In this document: piece after piece, positions 42,625 through 51,909 of the stretch
How the letters are laid out: each line of letters begins with the position of its first letter
Position numbering within the stretch: position 1 is the stretch's first letter
Assembly: GCA_023406985.1 (NCBI GenBank)
Contig: JAEXTK010000101.1
Coordinates: 1-64,000 of the forward strand
DNA from: Spirochaetota bacterium
Lineage (GTDB): Bacteria > Spirochaetota > Spirochaetia > Treponematales > Breznakiellaceae
Reading direction: 5' to 3'
Length of the DNA stretch: 64,000 nt
Position numbers and translations under genes: made by a program
Notes under the pieces: model-generated
What the model saw: only the letters and a program-made list of their open reading frames with translations
The model's database searches: none
Told to the model about the DNA's origin: nothing

Positions 42625-43932
42625 ATGACGAACGAGGGTTCGAAGCTCTTCATAATCGATACCAACGTCCTCATCCACAATCCGGAGGCGGTCTCCTCGT
42701 TCCGCGATTGCGAGGTGGCCATTCCCCTCGTGGTCCTGGAAGAACTCGACAAACTCAAGACCTACACGGACCAACGCGGACGGAACGCGCGGGAAGCCAT
42801 CCGCTTCCTGGATTCGACGATCCGCGGGGGCGACGTGCGCGCCGGCGTGAAGATGGAGAACGGTTCGGTCCTGCGGGTTATTTTCGATAGGGTCGAAGAT
42901 CCGCCGCCCGAACTGACGCTCGATTCGAACGACAACCATATCATCCTGCAGGCTTCGGCCCTCCAGCGCTCCGGCCGCCGCGTCTTCTTCGTCTCCAAGG
43001 ATATCAACGCGCGCGTCAAAGCGACCGCCCTCGGCCTCAAGGCCGTGGACTACGAGAAGCAGAAGGTGGACGCGGCGACGCTCTACCAGGGCTTCCGCGA
43101 GGCGGAGGCCGACGGCGCGACCATGGACGCCCTCCTCGCCGCGACCGCGCCGACCTGGCGCGACCGGCTCCTCGGGAACGAATACCTCCATGTCCGCGAG
43201 CGCGGAGGGGAGCGCGCGTACTTCGGCCGCTGGGACGCGGCCGAGGGGCGGCTCGTGAGCGTGGATGAGGATCGCCGGAGCGCGTTCGGCGTGGAGGCGC
43301 TCAACGATCGCCAGCGCGCGGCCCTCGACCTCCTCCTCGACGACCGGATCCGCTGCGTGACCCTGGTCGGTAGGGCCGGCACCGGCAAGACCCTCCTGGC
43401 CGTGGCCGCGGGCCTCCGCAAGACGGTCGACGAGAAGCGCTATTCGCGCATCCTCGTCTCCCGGCCCATCGTGCCGCTCGGCAAGGACATCGGGTTCCTG
43501 CCCGGAGAAAAGACCGCGAAGCTCGCCGCCTGGATGGAACCCATCTTCGACAACCTGGAGCACCTGTTCTCGCTCAACAACAAACGGCCGAACGTGAAGT
43601 CGGTGGACCAGCTGCTCCGGGACCGGATCATGGAAGTGGAGGCCGTCGCCTTCATCCGCGGACGATCGCTCCCGAACCAGTTCATCGTCGTGGACGAGGC
43701 GCAGAACCTGACGCCGCACGAGATCAAGACCATCGTCTCCCGGGCGGGGGAGAATTCCAAGGTCGTGCTGACGGGCGATCCCGAGCAGATCGACAACATG
43801 TATCTGGACGCGAACTCCAACGGCCTTTCCTACCTCGTCGACGCCTTCAAGGGGGAACGGCTCTTCGGCCACGTGACCCTGCTCAAGACGGAGCGGAGCG
43901 AGCTCGCGGAGCTCGCGGCGAGGTTGCTATGA
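42625..43932 (+). CDS. PIN-PhoH ATPase (PhoH2/YlaK-type)
   Basis: 435 residues. PIN nuclease domain (about 8-150) with the first acidic residue Asp12 (IIDTNVLIHNP), conserved Glu40, and DNDNH-type region SNDNHI near 101-106. PhoH ATPase domain (about 215-435) with Walker A GRAGTGKT (249-256) and Walker B FIVVDEAQN, then VLTGDPEQID. Fused PIN-PhoH proteins are RNA-unwinding and RNA-cutting enzymes. GAAGG lies about 8 bases before the ATG. It overlaps the zinc-ribbon gene by four bases. Confidence 0.93.
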   Translation: MTNEGSKLFIIDTNVLIHNPEAVSSFRDCEVAIPLVVLEELDKLKTYTDQRGRNAREAIRFLDSTIRGGDVRAGVKMENGSVLRVIFDRVEDPPPELTLDSNDNHIILQASALQRSGRRVFFVSKDINARVKATALGLKAVDYEKQKVDAATLYQGFREAEADGATMDALLAATAPTWRDRLLGNEYLHVRERGGERAYFGRWDAAEGRLVSVDEDRRSAFGVEALNDRQRAALDLLLDDRIRCVTLVGRAGTGKTLLAVAAGLRKTVDEKRYSRILVSRPIVPLGKDIGFLPGEKTAKLAAWMEPIFDNLEHLFSLNNKRPNVKSVDQLLRDRIMEVEAVAFIRGRSLPNQFIVVDEAQNLTPHEIKTIVSRAGENSKVVLTGDPEQIDNMYLDANSNGLSYLVDAFKGERLFGHVTLLKTERSELAELAARLL

Positions 43933-44198
43933 GCATCGAAGGCCTTCCCCGGCGGTGTTCCGGCTGCGGTCGCCCTTTGGAGCGCGATTTCGCCTATTGT
44001 CCCCGTTGCGGCAGGCCCGCGGAGAGCGAGGGCGACTTCCAGGAGCTTCTGGACGGTAGTTTCGACCGCCTGGCCGCGGCCGAAGCTTCGCGCTCCGTGC
44101 GGCGCCTGGAAGCTCTGGAAGACCGCCTCCGCGATCTGGAGGCGGAACTCGAGGACTTGGTCGTGCACGCTGAAGACGCGCGCGCGATGCGCCGATAA
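43929..44198 (+). CDS. Zinc-ribbon protein with coiled-coil tail
   Basis: 89 residues. N-terminal zinc ribbon with two CxxC pairs (CSGCGRPL and CPRCGRPA, four Cys at about 10, 13, 24, 27), then a helical, heptad-like tail (RRLEALEDRLRDLEAELEDL) likely to form a coiled-coil dimer. No enzymatic motif. It overlaps the PIN-PhoH gene by four bases and precedes the deacetylase-like gene by ten. A small adaptor or nucleic-acid-binding role is plausible but not shown. Confidence 0.75.
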   Translation: MSIEGLPRRCSGCGRPLERDFAYCPRCGRPAESEGDFQELLDGSFDRLAAAEASRSVRRLEALEDRLRDLEAELEDLVVHAEDARAMRR

Positions 44199-44208
44199 TG
44201 GAAAGGTT

Positions 44209-46524
44209 ATGAACGCACGATCCAGGCTACGCGCTTCGGTCTTCGGCTCACTCGTGATCCTCTCGCTCGTATCGGCTACGCCGATCTCGGCGCGGGTCGT
44301 CTTTGACGCTTTGGATCTCGCACCCGACGATCGCCTCCTGTTCTCCGCCGCCTCGGGCGGGGACGGCGCGCCGCGCCAGAGCGTCCTGTTCCTGGCGGAC
44401 GCCGCGACCGGTTCGCTCCGCCAGCTCACCGCCTTCCCGGAACACGTCGATCTCTTGGAGGGCGGGCGGACGCTCCAGATCCGAAATCCCTTCGGCGCGG
44501 TGCGGGTGAGCGTCGGCGGCGGGCTCCCGAAGCCGGTCACCGGGTTCCCTTCCTTCGCCGCGGGCGGCGCCCCGATGGGGGGCAGGGCCGAGTCCATGGC
44601 GGCTTCGCCGGACGGGAAGTGGATCCTGTACGTGGAACCGGTGAGCGCGGCCTTCGGCTCCCTCGTGCTCGTGGACGCCGCTACGGGCGCGCGCACGGCC
44701 GTGGCCGCGAAGGTGGAGCGCCCGGGCCGAACCTTCCCGGCCAGCTGGAGCCCGGATTCCAAGGTCTTCGTCTACGACCGCATGGGCAAGCTCTACTTCC
44801 GTTCCGTGGAGACGTCCGGTCCGCTCACCGTGGATGAGCGCTACCGTTTCGTCGGGGACGGGCGGGCCGCCTCGGTCCGCTGGGGCAGCGCGGGCGATTT
44901 CTTTTATATCAACGGATCCATCGTCTACCGCGTGCGGAGCTCCGAGCTTTTCGCCCGCGCCTTGTACGCCGACTTCCTGGAGATCGGCTCGGTGGCGGGC
45001 AAGATACCCTACGAGTTCGATCCCAACTTCGATACCTTCTGGGTCGCTCCGGATTCCCGTTCGGTCCTCCTCGCGAAGGGCGGCCGCAATCTCTTCTTCT
45101 ATCGCCTCGGCGTGGACGACTACGGCGAGGACGGCACCGCCTCCTTGCCCTATCTCATGTTGCCGCGGTCCAGCGGCCTTCCCACGGTGCTATGGTCGCG
45201 CGCCGGCCTCGTGACCGTGCTCGTCTCCTATCCGCGCTCGGAGGGTCGGACCGTCAAGGTCTATCGCCTCGGCCTCTCGGGGCCTCCGACCGCCGACGCG
45301 CCGCTCGCCTTCCTGGAACTCCCCGCCGCCCCGGGGGCCGAAGCCGCGCTCTCCCCGGACGGCACGCGCGCCCTCGTCTGGGGAAAGGACGGCGCGGCCC
45401 TCTACGATTACGTGAATTGGAAGAGCGTGCAGGACCTCGGGAAGCGGGCCGCCTACGCCTGCCTTTGGCTCGGCGACGAGGATTTCGTCGTGGCCGACGA
45501 GGCGAGGATCGAGAAGCGGAACGTCGGCGGGGATCGCACCCTCATCTGCCTTTCGGCCTCGGAGGCCCACGGCTATGAGACGAAGGGCGGCCGCATCCTG
45601 GCCCGATCCCTCGGCGTCTGGTACGCGAGCGACGGCGGCTCCGCCTGGACGGAGGCTCCGAGCGCGGAAGTCCGCGCGCCCGCGGTTATTTCCGGCCGCT
45701 ATCGGGCGTACCTGGAAAAACAGGCTTCGGGCCCCTACGAGAATCTGCCCCTGCTGCGGAACATCAAGGACGTCGGGACCGTCTCCCTCATCGTCAAGGG
45801 AGCGGCCGCGTACGGGGAAGAATCGAGTTCCGACGCCGATGAGGGCATCGCGCTGGACCGCCTCTTTTCCCACGGGAGACGGCGGGGCATCCGCGAGATT
45901 GCCCTCGTCTTCGACCTGGTGGACGACGCCGAGGGCCTTCCGCTCGTGCTCGATACGCTGGAACGGTTCGGCGTCAAGGCGACGTTCTTCCTCAACGGCG
46001 AGTTCATCCGTCGGCATCCCGCCGCGGCCAAGGATATCGCCGACGCCGGGCAGGAAGCCGCCTCCATGTTCTTCGCGCCCATCGACCTGTCCGATGCCCG
46101 GTATCGCATAGATCGGGAATTCATTCGGAGGGGCCTGGCACGGAACGAGGACGAATACTTCGGGGCGACCGGCGCGGAACTGGCCCTGCTCTGGCATCCG
46201 CCGTACTATGCCGCTTCGGCCGACATCATCGCCGCCGCGGCCTCGGTCGGATACCGCACCATCGGCAGGGACGTGGATAGCCTGGACTGGGTCACCCGGG
46301 TCGATGCCCGGCGCAGCCCCGGCGCCTACAAGTCTGCCTCCGAACTCGTGGACGCGATCATGGCGGCCAAGAAGAAGGGCTCCATCGTTCCGATCCGACT
46401 CGGGGTGCCTGCCGGCGGGAGGGACGACTATCTCTACGGTCGGCTCGACGTGCTCTTGGACGCCTTGATGCGGTCGGGGTACGCCGTTGTTCCCGTCTCC
46501 ACGCTCGCCGAGCATGCGCGCTAG
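44209..46524 (+). CDS. Exported protein: beta-propeller-like N-terminus fused to a degenerate NodB (polysaccharide deacetylase) domain
   Basis: 771 residues. Signal peptide (1-28, LSLVSATPISA). Residues about 30-520 contain repeated WD40/TolB-like strand patterns (SPDGKWILYVEP, SWSPDSKVFVYDRMG, SPDGTRALVWGKDG). Residues about 560-765 match the NodB fold (VKATFFLNGEFIRRHP, GYAVVPVSTLAEH). The catalytic residues are largely lost: the TFDD motif is FDLVDD, the GHExxNHxxxH ligand region is GQEAASMFFAPIDLSD, and the RxPY motif is HPPYY. A metal-dependent deacetylase activity is therefore unlikely; it may bind glycan. It overlaps the histidine kinase gene by 11 bases. Confidence 0.78.
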   Translation: MNARSRLRASVFGSLVILSLVSATPISARVVFDALDLAPDDRLLFSAASGGDGAPRQSVLFLADAATGSLRQLTAFPEHVDLLEGGRTLQIRNPFGAVRVSVGGGLPKPVTGFPSFAAGGAPMGGRAESMAASPDGKWILYVEPVSAAFGSLVLVDAATGARTAVAAKVERPGRTFPASWSPDSKVFVYDRMGKLYFRSVETSGPLTVDERYRFVGDGRAASVRWGSAGDFFYINGSIVYRVRSSELFARALYADFLEIGSVAGKIPYEFDPNFDTFWVAPDSRSVLLAKGGRNLFFYRLGVDDYGEDGTASLPYLMLPRSSGLPTVLWSRAGLVTVLVSYPRSEGRTVKVYRLGLSGPPTADAPLAFLELPAAPGAEAALSPDGTRALVWGKDGAALYDYVNWKSVQDLGKRAAYACLWLGDEDFVVADEARIEKRNVGGDRTLICLSASEAHGYETKGGRILARSLGVWYASDGGSAWTEAPSAEVRAPAVISGRYRAYLEKQASGPYENLPLLRNIKDVGTVSLIVKGAAAYGEESSSDADEGIALDRLFSHGRRRGIREIALVFDLVDDAEGLPLVLDTLERFGVKATFFLNGEFIRRHPAAAKDIADAGQEAASMFFAPIDLSDARYRIDREFIRRGLARNEDEYFGATGAELALLWHPPYYAASADIIAAAASVGYRTIGRDVDSLDWVTRVDARRSPGAYKSASELVDAIMAAKKKGSIVPIRLGVPAGGRDDYLYGRLDVLLDALMRSGYAVVPVSTLAEHAR

Positions 46525-48457
46525 GGGCGGTCTCGGCGATATAACGAGCACGGTTCGCGTTTCGATCTTTTTTATCCTGGCGACGGTAGTGGCGATGCTG
46601 GCGGATGCCCATCCCATCGAACTGTTGCCGGGATCCTTCTTTTCGTTCCGCATGGCGGCGGTGTTAGATATCGCGGCCAGGGTCGGAACGATTCCCGGTA
46701 TGATCGCGCTGTGCCTCGTGCGGATCACCGTCCCGAATCGGGTCGGGAATATGTTCCCTTTTCTCGTGGGCCTCTTGGAGACGATTTTCGTCGGAGTCCT
46801 GAAGCGTCGCCGCCCCCGGATGGCGATCCTTGCGATAGATGCTCTGTTTTGGCCGGTCTGCGGTATCCCCATTTTCGCATTCGGCTATCCCTTCGCCCTC
46901 GGCATCAGTCCGGAGACGACTCTCATCACCCTGGGGAAAGTCTGGCTCACCGGACTCATGAATGCCCAAATTGCCGATATCGTGTTCGGTTCTCGGGTGA
47001 TCGGTACTTTTCTCGGCGCCCGGACCGTTTCGTGCAAGGGATTCGGAGATTTCCTCAAGGATAGGGTGAGCCTTCTCCTGCTTCCGGTTTCCATGCTAGG
47101 GCTTATCGGATCGGTATCAGGGATACGATCCGGCGTAGAAGACCGTCTCCTCGCCCGCCTTCGGGACGGAACGGAGCAAATCCGTTTAGTTTCGTCCGTT
47201 CCAAGTACCGAGTCCGTTTCCGTCCAGGTCCTCTTGAAGGCCTTGGCGAACTCCTCGCTCGATCCCGTGGGTCGTTACGAATTGATCGAAGGAACGACTC
47301 TGCCGCCGGGATCGCTGCCATGGCGGGAGGGGACCTTCGTTTACGCCCCGCTTGCGAGAATGCACCCCACGGACAGCTGGCGGGCATCGACGTATTTCGC
47401 CGTAACCGAATATCGGGGTCATCGTTTACGGTACGCCGTCGACTTCGTTCCTTTTTTCAGGAGTATTTTTCGCTTCTATATCGCTTCCCTCGCGCTGACC
47501 CTCGGGTTTTACTATGCGGTTTTCGGATTGCTGATTAACGTGGCGCGTTCTCTGGCGCGTAGGACCGGCGCCCTCATCGAGGTCACCGGAAGCCTCCCGG
47601 AAAAGATAGAAGCCGGGGAGACGCCCATCTGGCCATCGCCTGATATCCAAGAACTCAAGACCCTGACGGACCAGTTCAAGTCGATTACCCAACGGCTCGC
47701 CGACGTAATCGCGCAACTCACCGAAACCCGCGATTCCTTGGAAACGACGGTAAAGGAGCGCACACGGGAGCTGGAGAGCCTGAGCGAAGATATCCGCCGG
47801 CTCCTCGCGCGCGTGGAGAGTGAACGGGAAGCGGAGAGAACGAGGGTAGCCCGCGAACTCCACGACGAGTTCGGGCAGGGAATCGCCGGCCTCGGCATGG
47901 CGCTCGGCATCCTTGAACGACGTTTGGGCCCACTGGATGAGCGAGGAAGAGAAAAGTTCTCGGATATGAAGCGGGCCATCGCCGATCTGTCTGACGGTAT
48001 GCGCCGGCTCATAGCGGATTTACGTCCGAGCGTGCTGGATAGGCTCGGGCTTTCCGAGGCCCTCGCCAAGCTCGCCTCGGATGCCGACGGCCGGGAAGCG
48101 ACGAAAGTCACGTATACTGCTTCCCTGCCGCCGGATTTTTCTCCGACCGAGGAATTAAAGACTGCGGTGTACCGGGTCGCGCAGGAAGCCGTGCGCAACG
48201 CCTTGAAATATTCGCGCAGCGCGGAGATCCGCGTAAGCTTCACCTGTTCCGAGGCATTCGGCGTACTCGATGTGTCGGATTTTGGGGTCGGATTCACCAT
48301 AGATTCGATCAAGAGCGGCGAGGACCGAACAGCCTTCGGCCTCATCGGTATGCGCGAGCGTTGCCGAGCCTTAGGCGGAGAATTCCAACTACATACCTTT
48401 CCCGGTTCGGGCACTCGCATCCGAGCCGAATTTCCGTATAGCAAAAGGGAAAAATGA
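46514..48457 (+). CDS. Membrane histidine kinase, NarL/NarX class (HisKA_3)
   Basis: 647 residues from the ATG at 46514. N-terminal membrane part with about five helices (to residue about 190), a second block with an exported segment (about 200-300) and another helix (about 315-340), then a HAMP-like coiled coil (about 345-430). The phosphorylated His lies near residue 450 in VARELHDEFGQG, which is the HisKA_3 dimerisation helix, followed by HATPase_c (N box VAQEAVRNALKYS, G1 DFGVGF, G2 FGLIGMRERC). The gene overlaps the next response regulator. G+C content is lower than in neighbouring genes. Confidence 0.88.
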   Translation: MRARGGLGDITSTVRVSIFFILATVVAMLADAHPIELLPGSFFSFRMAAVLDIAARVGTIPGMIALCLVRITVPNRVGNMFPFLVGLLETIFVGVLKRRRPRMAILAIDALFWPVCGIPIFAFGYPFALGISPETTLITLGKVWLTGLMNAQIADIVFGSRVIGTFLGARTVSCKGFGDFLKDRVSLLLLPVSMLGLIGSVSGIRSGVEDRLLARLRDGTEQIRLVSSVPSTESVSVQVLLKALANSSLDPVGRYELIEGTTLPPGSLPWREGTFVYAPLARMHPTDSWRASTYFAVTEYRGHRLRYAVDFVPFFRSIFRFYIASLALTLGFYYAVFGLLINVARSLARRTGALIEVTGSLPEKIEAGETPIWPSPDIQELKTLTDQFKSITQRLADVIAQLTETRDSLETTVKERTRELESLSEDIRRLLARVESEREAERTRVARELHDEFGQGIAGLGMALGILERRLGPLDERGREKFSDMKRAIADLSDGMRRLIADLRPSVLDRLGLSEALAKLASDADGREATKVTYTASLPPDFSPTEELKTAVYRVAQEAVRNALKYSRSAEIRVSFTCSEAFGVLDVSDFGVGFTIDSIKSGEDRTAFGLIGMRERCRALGGEFQLHTFPGSGTRIRAEFPYSKREK

Positions 48458-49092
48458 TGCGCGTACTCATCGCTGACGACCATCCGTTCATTCGCAAAGG
48501 TATCCGCGAAACACTCGCGGACGAACTTGGTATTCAGCAGATCGAAGAGGCCAAGGATGGACTGGAAGCCTTTGACCTACTCACTTCCTCCTCCTTTGAC
48601 CTCGCGATCATCGATATCTCCATGCCGGGAAAAGGCGGCCTAGACCTCATCAAGGACGTGCTCGCCCTCCGGCCGCAGACGCGCTTCCTGGTCATGAGCG
48701 TCCATCCGGAACGTGAATTCGCCGAGCGAGCCTATCGGAACGGCGCTATGGGTTATTTGGATAAATCGAGTCCGCTCGACGAGTTCTTAGGGGCCGTCCG
48801 GCGCATACTTTGCGGCAGGAGATACGTGAGCCCGGAATACGCCGAATTGCTCGTTCTCGGCCTCGACGGGGGCAGTGATGACGAAGGACGCCTATCGGAC
48901 CGCGAATTTACCGTACTCAGGTTTTGCGCCGCGGGCCGGCATCTCGTCGAGATCGGCGAGGAGCTCCACCTCTCGGTCAAGACCGTGAGCACCTACAAGA
49001 CGCGAGCAATGGAAAAACTCGGCCTCGGTTCCAACGCCGAGCTCGTTGCGTACGCATTCTCTCACGACTGGCTCTTGCCCCCCGCCACGTAA
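48454..49092 (+). CDS. Response regulator, NarL/LuxR family
   Basis: 212 residues. Receiver domain (1-125) with Asp8, Asp9 (IADDH) and the phospho-acceptor Asp54 (AIIDISMPGKGG), then a LuxR-type helix-turn-helix (about 145-205; LSDREFTVLRFCAAGRHLVE, LSVKTVSTYKTRAMEKL). It is the cognate partner of the histidine kinase, whose stop overlaps its start (ATGATG). Its receiver is very like that of the stand-alone receiver at 51405. A target promoter cannot be named. Confidence 0.92.
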   Translation: MMRVLIADDHPFIRKGIRETLADELGIQQIEEAKDGLEAFDLLTSSSFDLAIIDISMPGKGGLDLIKDVLALRPQTRFLVMSVHPEREFAERAYRNGAMGYLDKSSPLDEFLGAVRRILCGRRYVSPEYAELLVLGLDGGSDDEGRLSDREFTVLRFCAAGRHLVEIGEELHLSVKTVSTYKTRAMEKLGLGSNAELVAYAFSHDWLLPPAT

Positions 49093-49228
49093 GATTATTC
49101 CTACAAAAGAATCGGAACTAGCAGTCTCTCGGCAGATTCCAATTCCTACATCGAAACGCTTCCGCCGGCGCTAGGATCAACCTCGGATCGACTCACCTTT
49201 CGTCGGTGAATTCTCCAGAGGAGGCACT

Positions 49229-50911
49229 ATGTCGAAACGCAAGGAAATGAAACTGGCCGTAAAGCTCGCCTTGGGATTCTTCTCCGTCATCGGGATAGCC
49301 GCGATAATCGGTATCACGGGCATCGTCAATATTTCACGCGTCAATGAACTGCTCACCAATATGTACAACAAGAATCTTCTGCCCATCACCCAGATATCGG
49401 GGGCGAATATTCAAGCCCTTTACCTCAACCGTAACGCGTACCGGCTCATCATTGAGACGGACCGCGACGCTATGGATCAGCTCATCGCGAACGGCAATAA
49501 GTATAGGGACGCTTTTAAAGAAAAAATCGACCAGTACCGTACCGGCGTAACCAGCAAGGAAGAGGAAGCCCTCCTTTCCAAGCTCGAGGCCCTCTGGGAA
49601 GTCCATCTTTCCAAGGTGAGCGAATTCCGCGAACTCGCCCTGGCTAACAAGAACGAAGAAGCCAACGCGTACATGAAAACGGATCTTCGTCCCGCGTATG
49701 AAGCTGCAGACGCCGTCATGAACCAGCTGGTCGCGTTGAATGAAAAAGAAGCTACCGAAGCGAACGCGATGGGGGATTCCGTCGTCTCAACGATAATTGT
49801 CATGATGGTGATCCTCCTCGCGATCGGGGCGATCATCGGCGCGGCTTTAGCCGTGTTCATCACCCGTTCCATCACCAAGGCCGTGGGCGGCGAGCCGGGA
49901 GAGATCGCGGCGATGGCCGAGCGCATCGCGGCCGGCCATCTGGACATCGCGACCGCGAACGACGCGAAACTCCAGGGCATCAATAAGTCCCTCACCGAGA
50001 TGGGGAAGCATCTCCGCGACATCGTCGCCACGGTTCAAGCCGCGGTCGGCCAGGTGGCGGCCGGCAGCGAGCAGATCAGCTCCACGGCCCAGCAGATGAG
50101 CCAGGGCGCCACCGAACAGGCGGCGAGCGCCGAAGAGGTTTCCGCCTCCGTGGAAGAGATGGCGGCGACGGTCAAGCAGAACACCGACAATTCCCAGGCG
50201 ACCGAGCAGATCTCCAAGAAAGCCGCGGTAGACGCGGGCGAAGGCGGCGCCGCGGTGACCCAGGCCGTCGCGGCCATGAAGGAGATCGCGGACAAGATCA
50301 GCATCATCAACGAGATCGCGAGCCAGACGAACCTCCTGGCCCTCAACGCGGCGATCGAGGCCGCACGCGCCGGGGAAGCGGGTAAGGGCTTCGCCGTGGT
50401 CGCCTCCGAAGTGCGGAAGCTGGCCGAGCGTTCACAGAAGGCGGCCGGAGAAATATCGCAGCTTTCGGGCTCCACGGTGGAAAGCGCGGCCAAGGCCGGC
50501 GAGATCATCGGACGGATCGTTCCGGACATCAAGAAAACGGCGGACTTGGTGCAGGAAATCACCGCGGCCTCCAAGGAACAGACCGCGGGAACGGACCAGA
50601 TCGGAAAGGCCATGGTACAGCTCGATACGGTGATCCAGCAGAACGCCTCGGCGAGCGAGGAGATGGCCTCCATGGCGGAGGAACTCTCCAGCCAAGCCGT
50701 CCAGCTCACCGAGACCATGTCCTTCTTCAAATTGGGGGGCGATGGAGCGGCGAAGGCGTCGGTCGCGAAGAACCGCAGCGTCAAGGTTGCCCATATCGCC
50801 TCCGCCTCCGGCGTTCAGACGCCCGTGCGGGAGCGCACCGCGCTCGCGCTCGCCGAGACCCTCGATTCGAGCGCCGCGGCGTCCAAGGATGACGACTTTG
50901 AACAATTCTAA
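49229..50911 (+). CDS. Methyl-accepting chemotaxis protein, 4HB-type sensor, with C-terminal pentapeptide
   Basis: 560 residues with AGGAGG ribosome site. Membrane helix 1 (about 10-33), four-helix-bundle sensor domain (about 35-185), membrane helix 2 (about 190-213), HAMP-like segment ([19 protein letters not shown]), and the signalling domain with the receptor tip [21 protein letters not shown] flexible linker of about 50 residues ends in DFEQF. Such x-aromatic-E-x-aromatic tails are docking sites for CheR/CheB in other bacteria. It feeds the CheW and the receiver encoded downstream. Confidence 0.92.
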   Translation: MSKRKEMKLAVKLALGFFSVIGIAAIIGITGIVNISRVNELLTNMYNKNLLPITQISGANIQALYLNRNAYRLIIETDRDAMDQLIANGNKYRDAFKEKIDQYRTGVTSKEEEALLSKLEALWEVHLSKVSEFRELALANKNEEANAYMKTDLRPAYEAADAVMNQLVALNEKEATEANAMGDSVVSTIIVMMVILLAIGAIIGAALAVFITRSITKAVGGEPGEIAAMAERIAAGHLDIATANDAKLQGINKSLTEMGKHLRDIVATVQAAVGQVAAGSEQISSTAQQMSQGATEQAASAEEVSASVEEMAATVKQNTDNSQATEQISKKAAVDAGEGGAAVTQAVAAMKEIADKISIINEIASQTNLLALNAAIEAARAGEAGKGFAVVASEVRKLAERSQKAAGEISQLSGSTVESAAKAGEIIGRIVPDIKKTADLVQEITAASKEQTAGTDQIGKAMVQLDTVIQQNASASEEMASMAEELSSQAVQLTETMSFFKLGGDGAAKASVAKNRSVKVAHIASASGVQTPVRERTALALAETLDSSAAASKDDDFEQF

Positions 50912-50922
50912 GGGAGGCTGCC

Positions 50923-51399
50923 ATGTCCGAACTGCTTGAGCACCAATTTCTGACCTTGACGTTGGCGGGCGAGCGGTACGCGCTTCCCGTCGGAAGGGTT
51001 CGTGAAGTCCTTGAGCCGACCCGGGTAACAAAAATTCCTTGTACGGCTCCGTACTTGAAGGGTATCATCGATATACGCGGGAGCGGGGTTCCGGTCATGG
51101 ACCTCCGGCTGCGGTTCAACCTTGACGAGACCGTAATCGCAAAGGAGACGGCCATCGTGGTCGTGGAGAACGCGTCCGCGGAATCGGTGAAGATGGTCGG
51201 ACTGCTGACGGACGCGGTCCACGAGGTCGTGGAACTGGATTCCTCCGAACTGGAGGCCGCGCCGAAGATCGGTTCGGGCCTCTCGGCGGATTACATCGAA
51301 GGCATCGGGCGGCAAGACGGATCGTTCGTATTCATCCTGAACCTGGAAAAGATCCTGGAGGATGAAGATTCCGTGCCCGGCGCGGTGACGCAGGGGTAG
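50923..51399 (+). CDS. cheW: CheW chemotaxis coupling protein
   Basis: 158 residues, one CheW domain: FLTLTLAGERYALPVGRVREVLEP, IDIRGSGVPVMDLRLRFNLDE, VGLLTDAVHEVVELD. It links chemoreceptors to the histidine kinase CheA, which is not in this window. It lies between the two chemoreceptor genes and follows the first with a short gap, so it is probably cotranscribed. Confidence 0.93.
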   Translation: MSELLEHQFLTLTLAGERYALPVGRVREVLEPTRVTKIPCTAPYLKGIIDIRGSGVPVMDLRLRFNLDETVIAKETAIVVVENASAESVKMVGLLTDAVHEVVELDSSELEAAPKIGSGLSADYIEGIGRQDGSFVFILNLEKILEDEDSVPGAVTQG

Positions 51400-51404
51400 T
51401 TTTC

Positions 51405-51767
51405 ATGCGCGTGCTCGTCGTCGACGACTACTGGCTGACCAGGAAGATGGTCCGTGAGATTCTCACGGAGGATTGCGGGATCGAGGACGTCCGCGAAGCG
51501 GTCGACGGCGTCGATGCCATGGAGCAACTGCTCTCGGCCTCCTTCGATCTCGCGGTCGTCGACATCGATATGCCGCGCAAGGACGGTTTCGCGCTCATCG
51601 CCGAGACGAGGCAGCTCAAAGGCGAGCAGAAGTTCCTGGTTTTGAGCGCCCTTTCCGATTCGGTCTACGTGGAAAGGGCGCTCGCCCTCGGCGCGCTCGC
51701 CTTCGTCGCCAAGGGCGTCGAACCCGACGTGATCGCGACTGCGGTGCGCCGCGCCCTTTCTTTTTAG
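51405..51767 (+). CDS. Stand-alone receiver domain, NarL-like rather than CheY-like
   Basis: 120 residues: VLVVDDYWLTRK, phospho-acceptor Asp54 in AVVDIDMPRKDGF, Ser/Thr in VLSAL and Lys in FVAKG. The sequence stays close to the receiver of the LuxR-type regulator at 48454 (DLAVVDIDMP, FLVLSALSD), and ends with helix 5 without a DNA-binding domain. It lies in a chemotaxis operon, so it could carry phosphate from CheA, or compete with the NarL-type regulator. Its role is an inference. Confidence 0.88.
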   Translation: MRVLVVDDYWLTRKMVREILTEDCGIEDVREAVDGVDAMEQLLSASFDLAVVDIDMPRKDGFALIAETRQLKGEQKFLVLSALSDSVYVERALALGALAFVAKGVEPDVIATAVRRALSF

Positions 51768-51909
51768 GATCCGCCCCGCGCCGCGGGAAATGTAAAATAG
51801 CTGCGTAGCCTCCACAATTCTCCTTTTCGTCCCTTCATGTACCCTTTATACTTATCCCAACTGCTGCTAAAGCTGAATCATTTGCTATGGTACGTCAGGG
51901 GGCGGGATT

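Noticed and set aside
44209..46524. Active polysaccharide deacetylase
   Set aside because: The fold matches but metal ligands and catalytic residues are not present in their usual motifs, so I call it degenerate rather than an enzyme.
49093..49228. Sigma-28 or sigma-54 promoter for the chemotaxis genes
   Set aside because: I looked for TAAA-N15-GCCGATAA-like and TGGCAC-N5-TTGC-like patterns before both receptor genes (also 51768-51909) and found none convincing.
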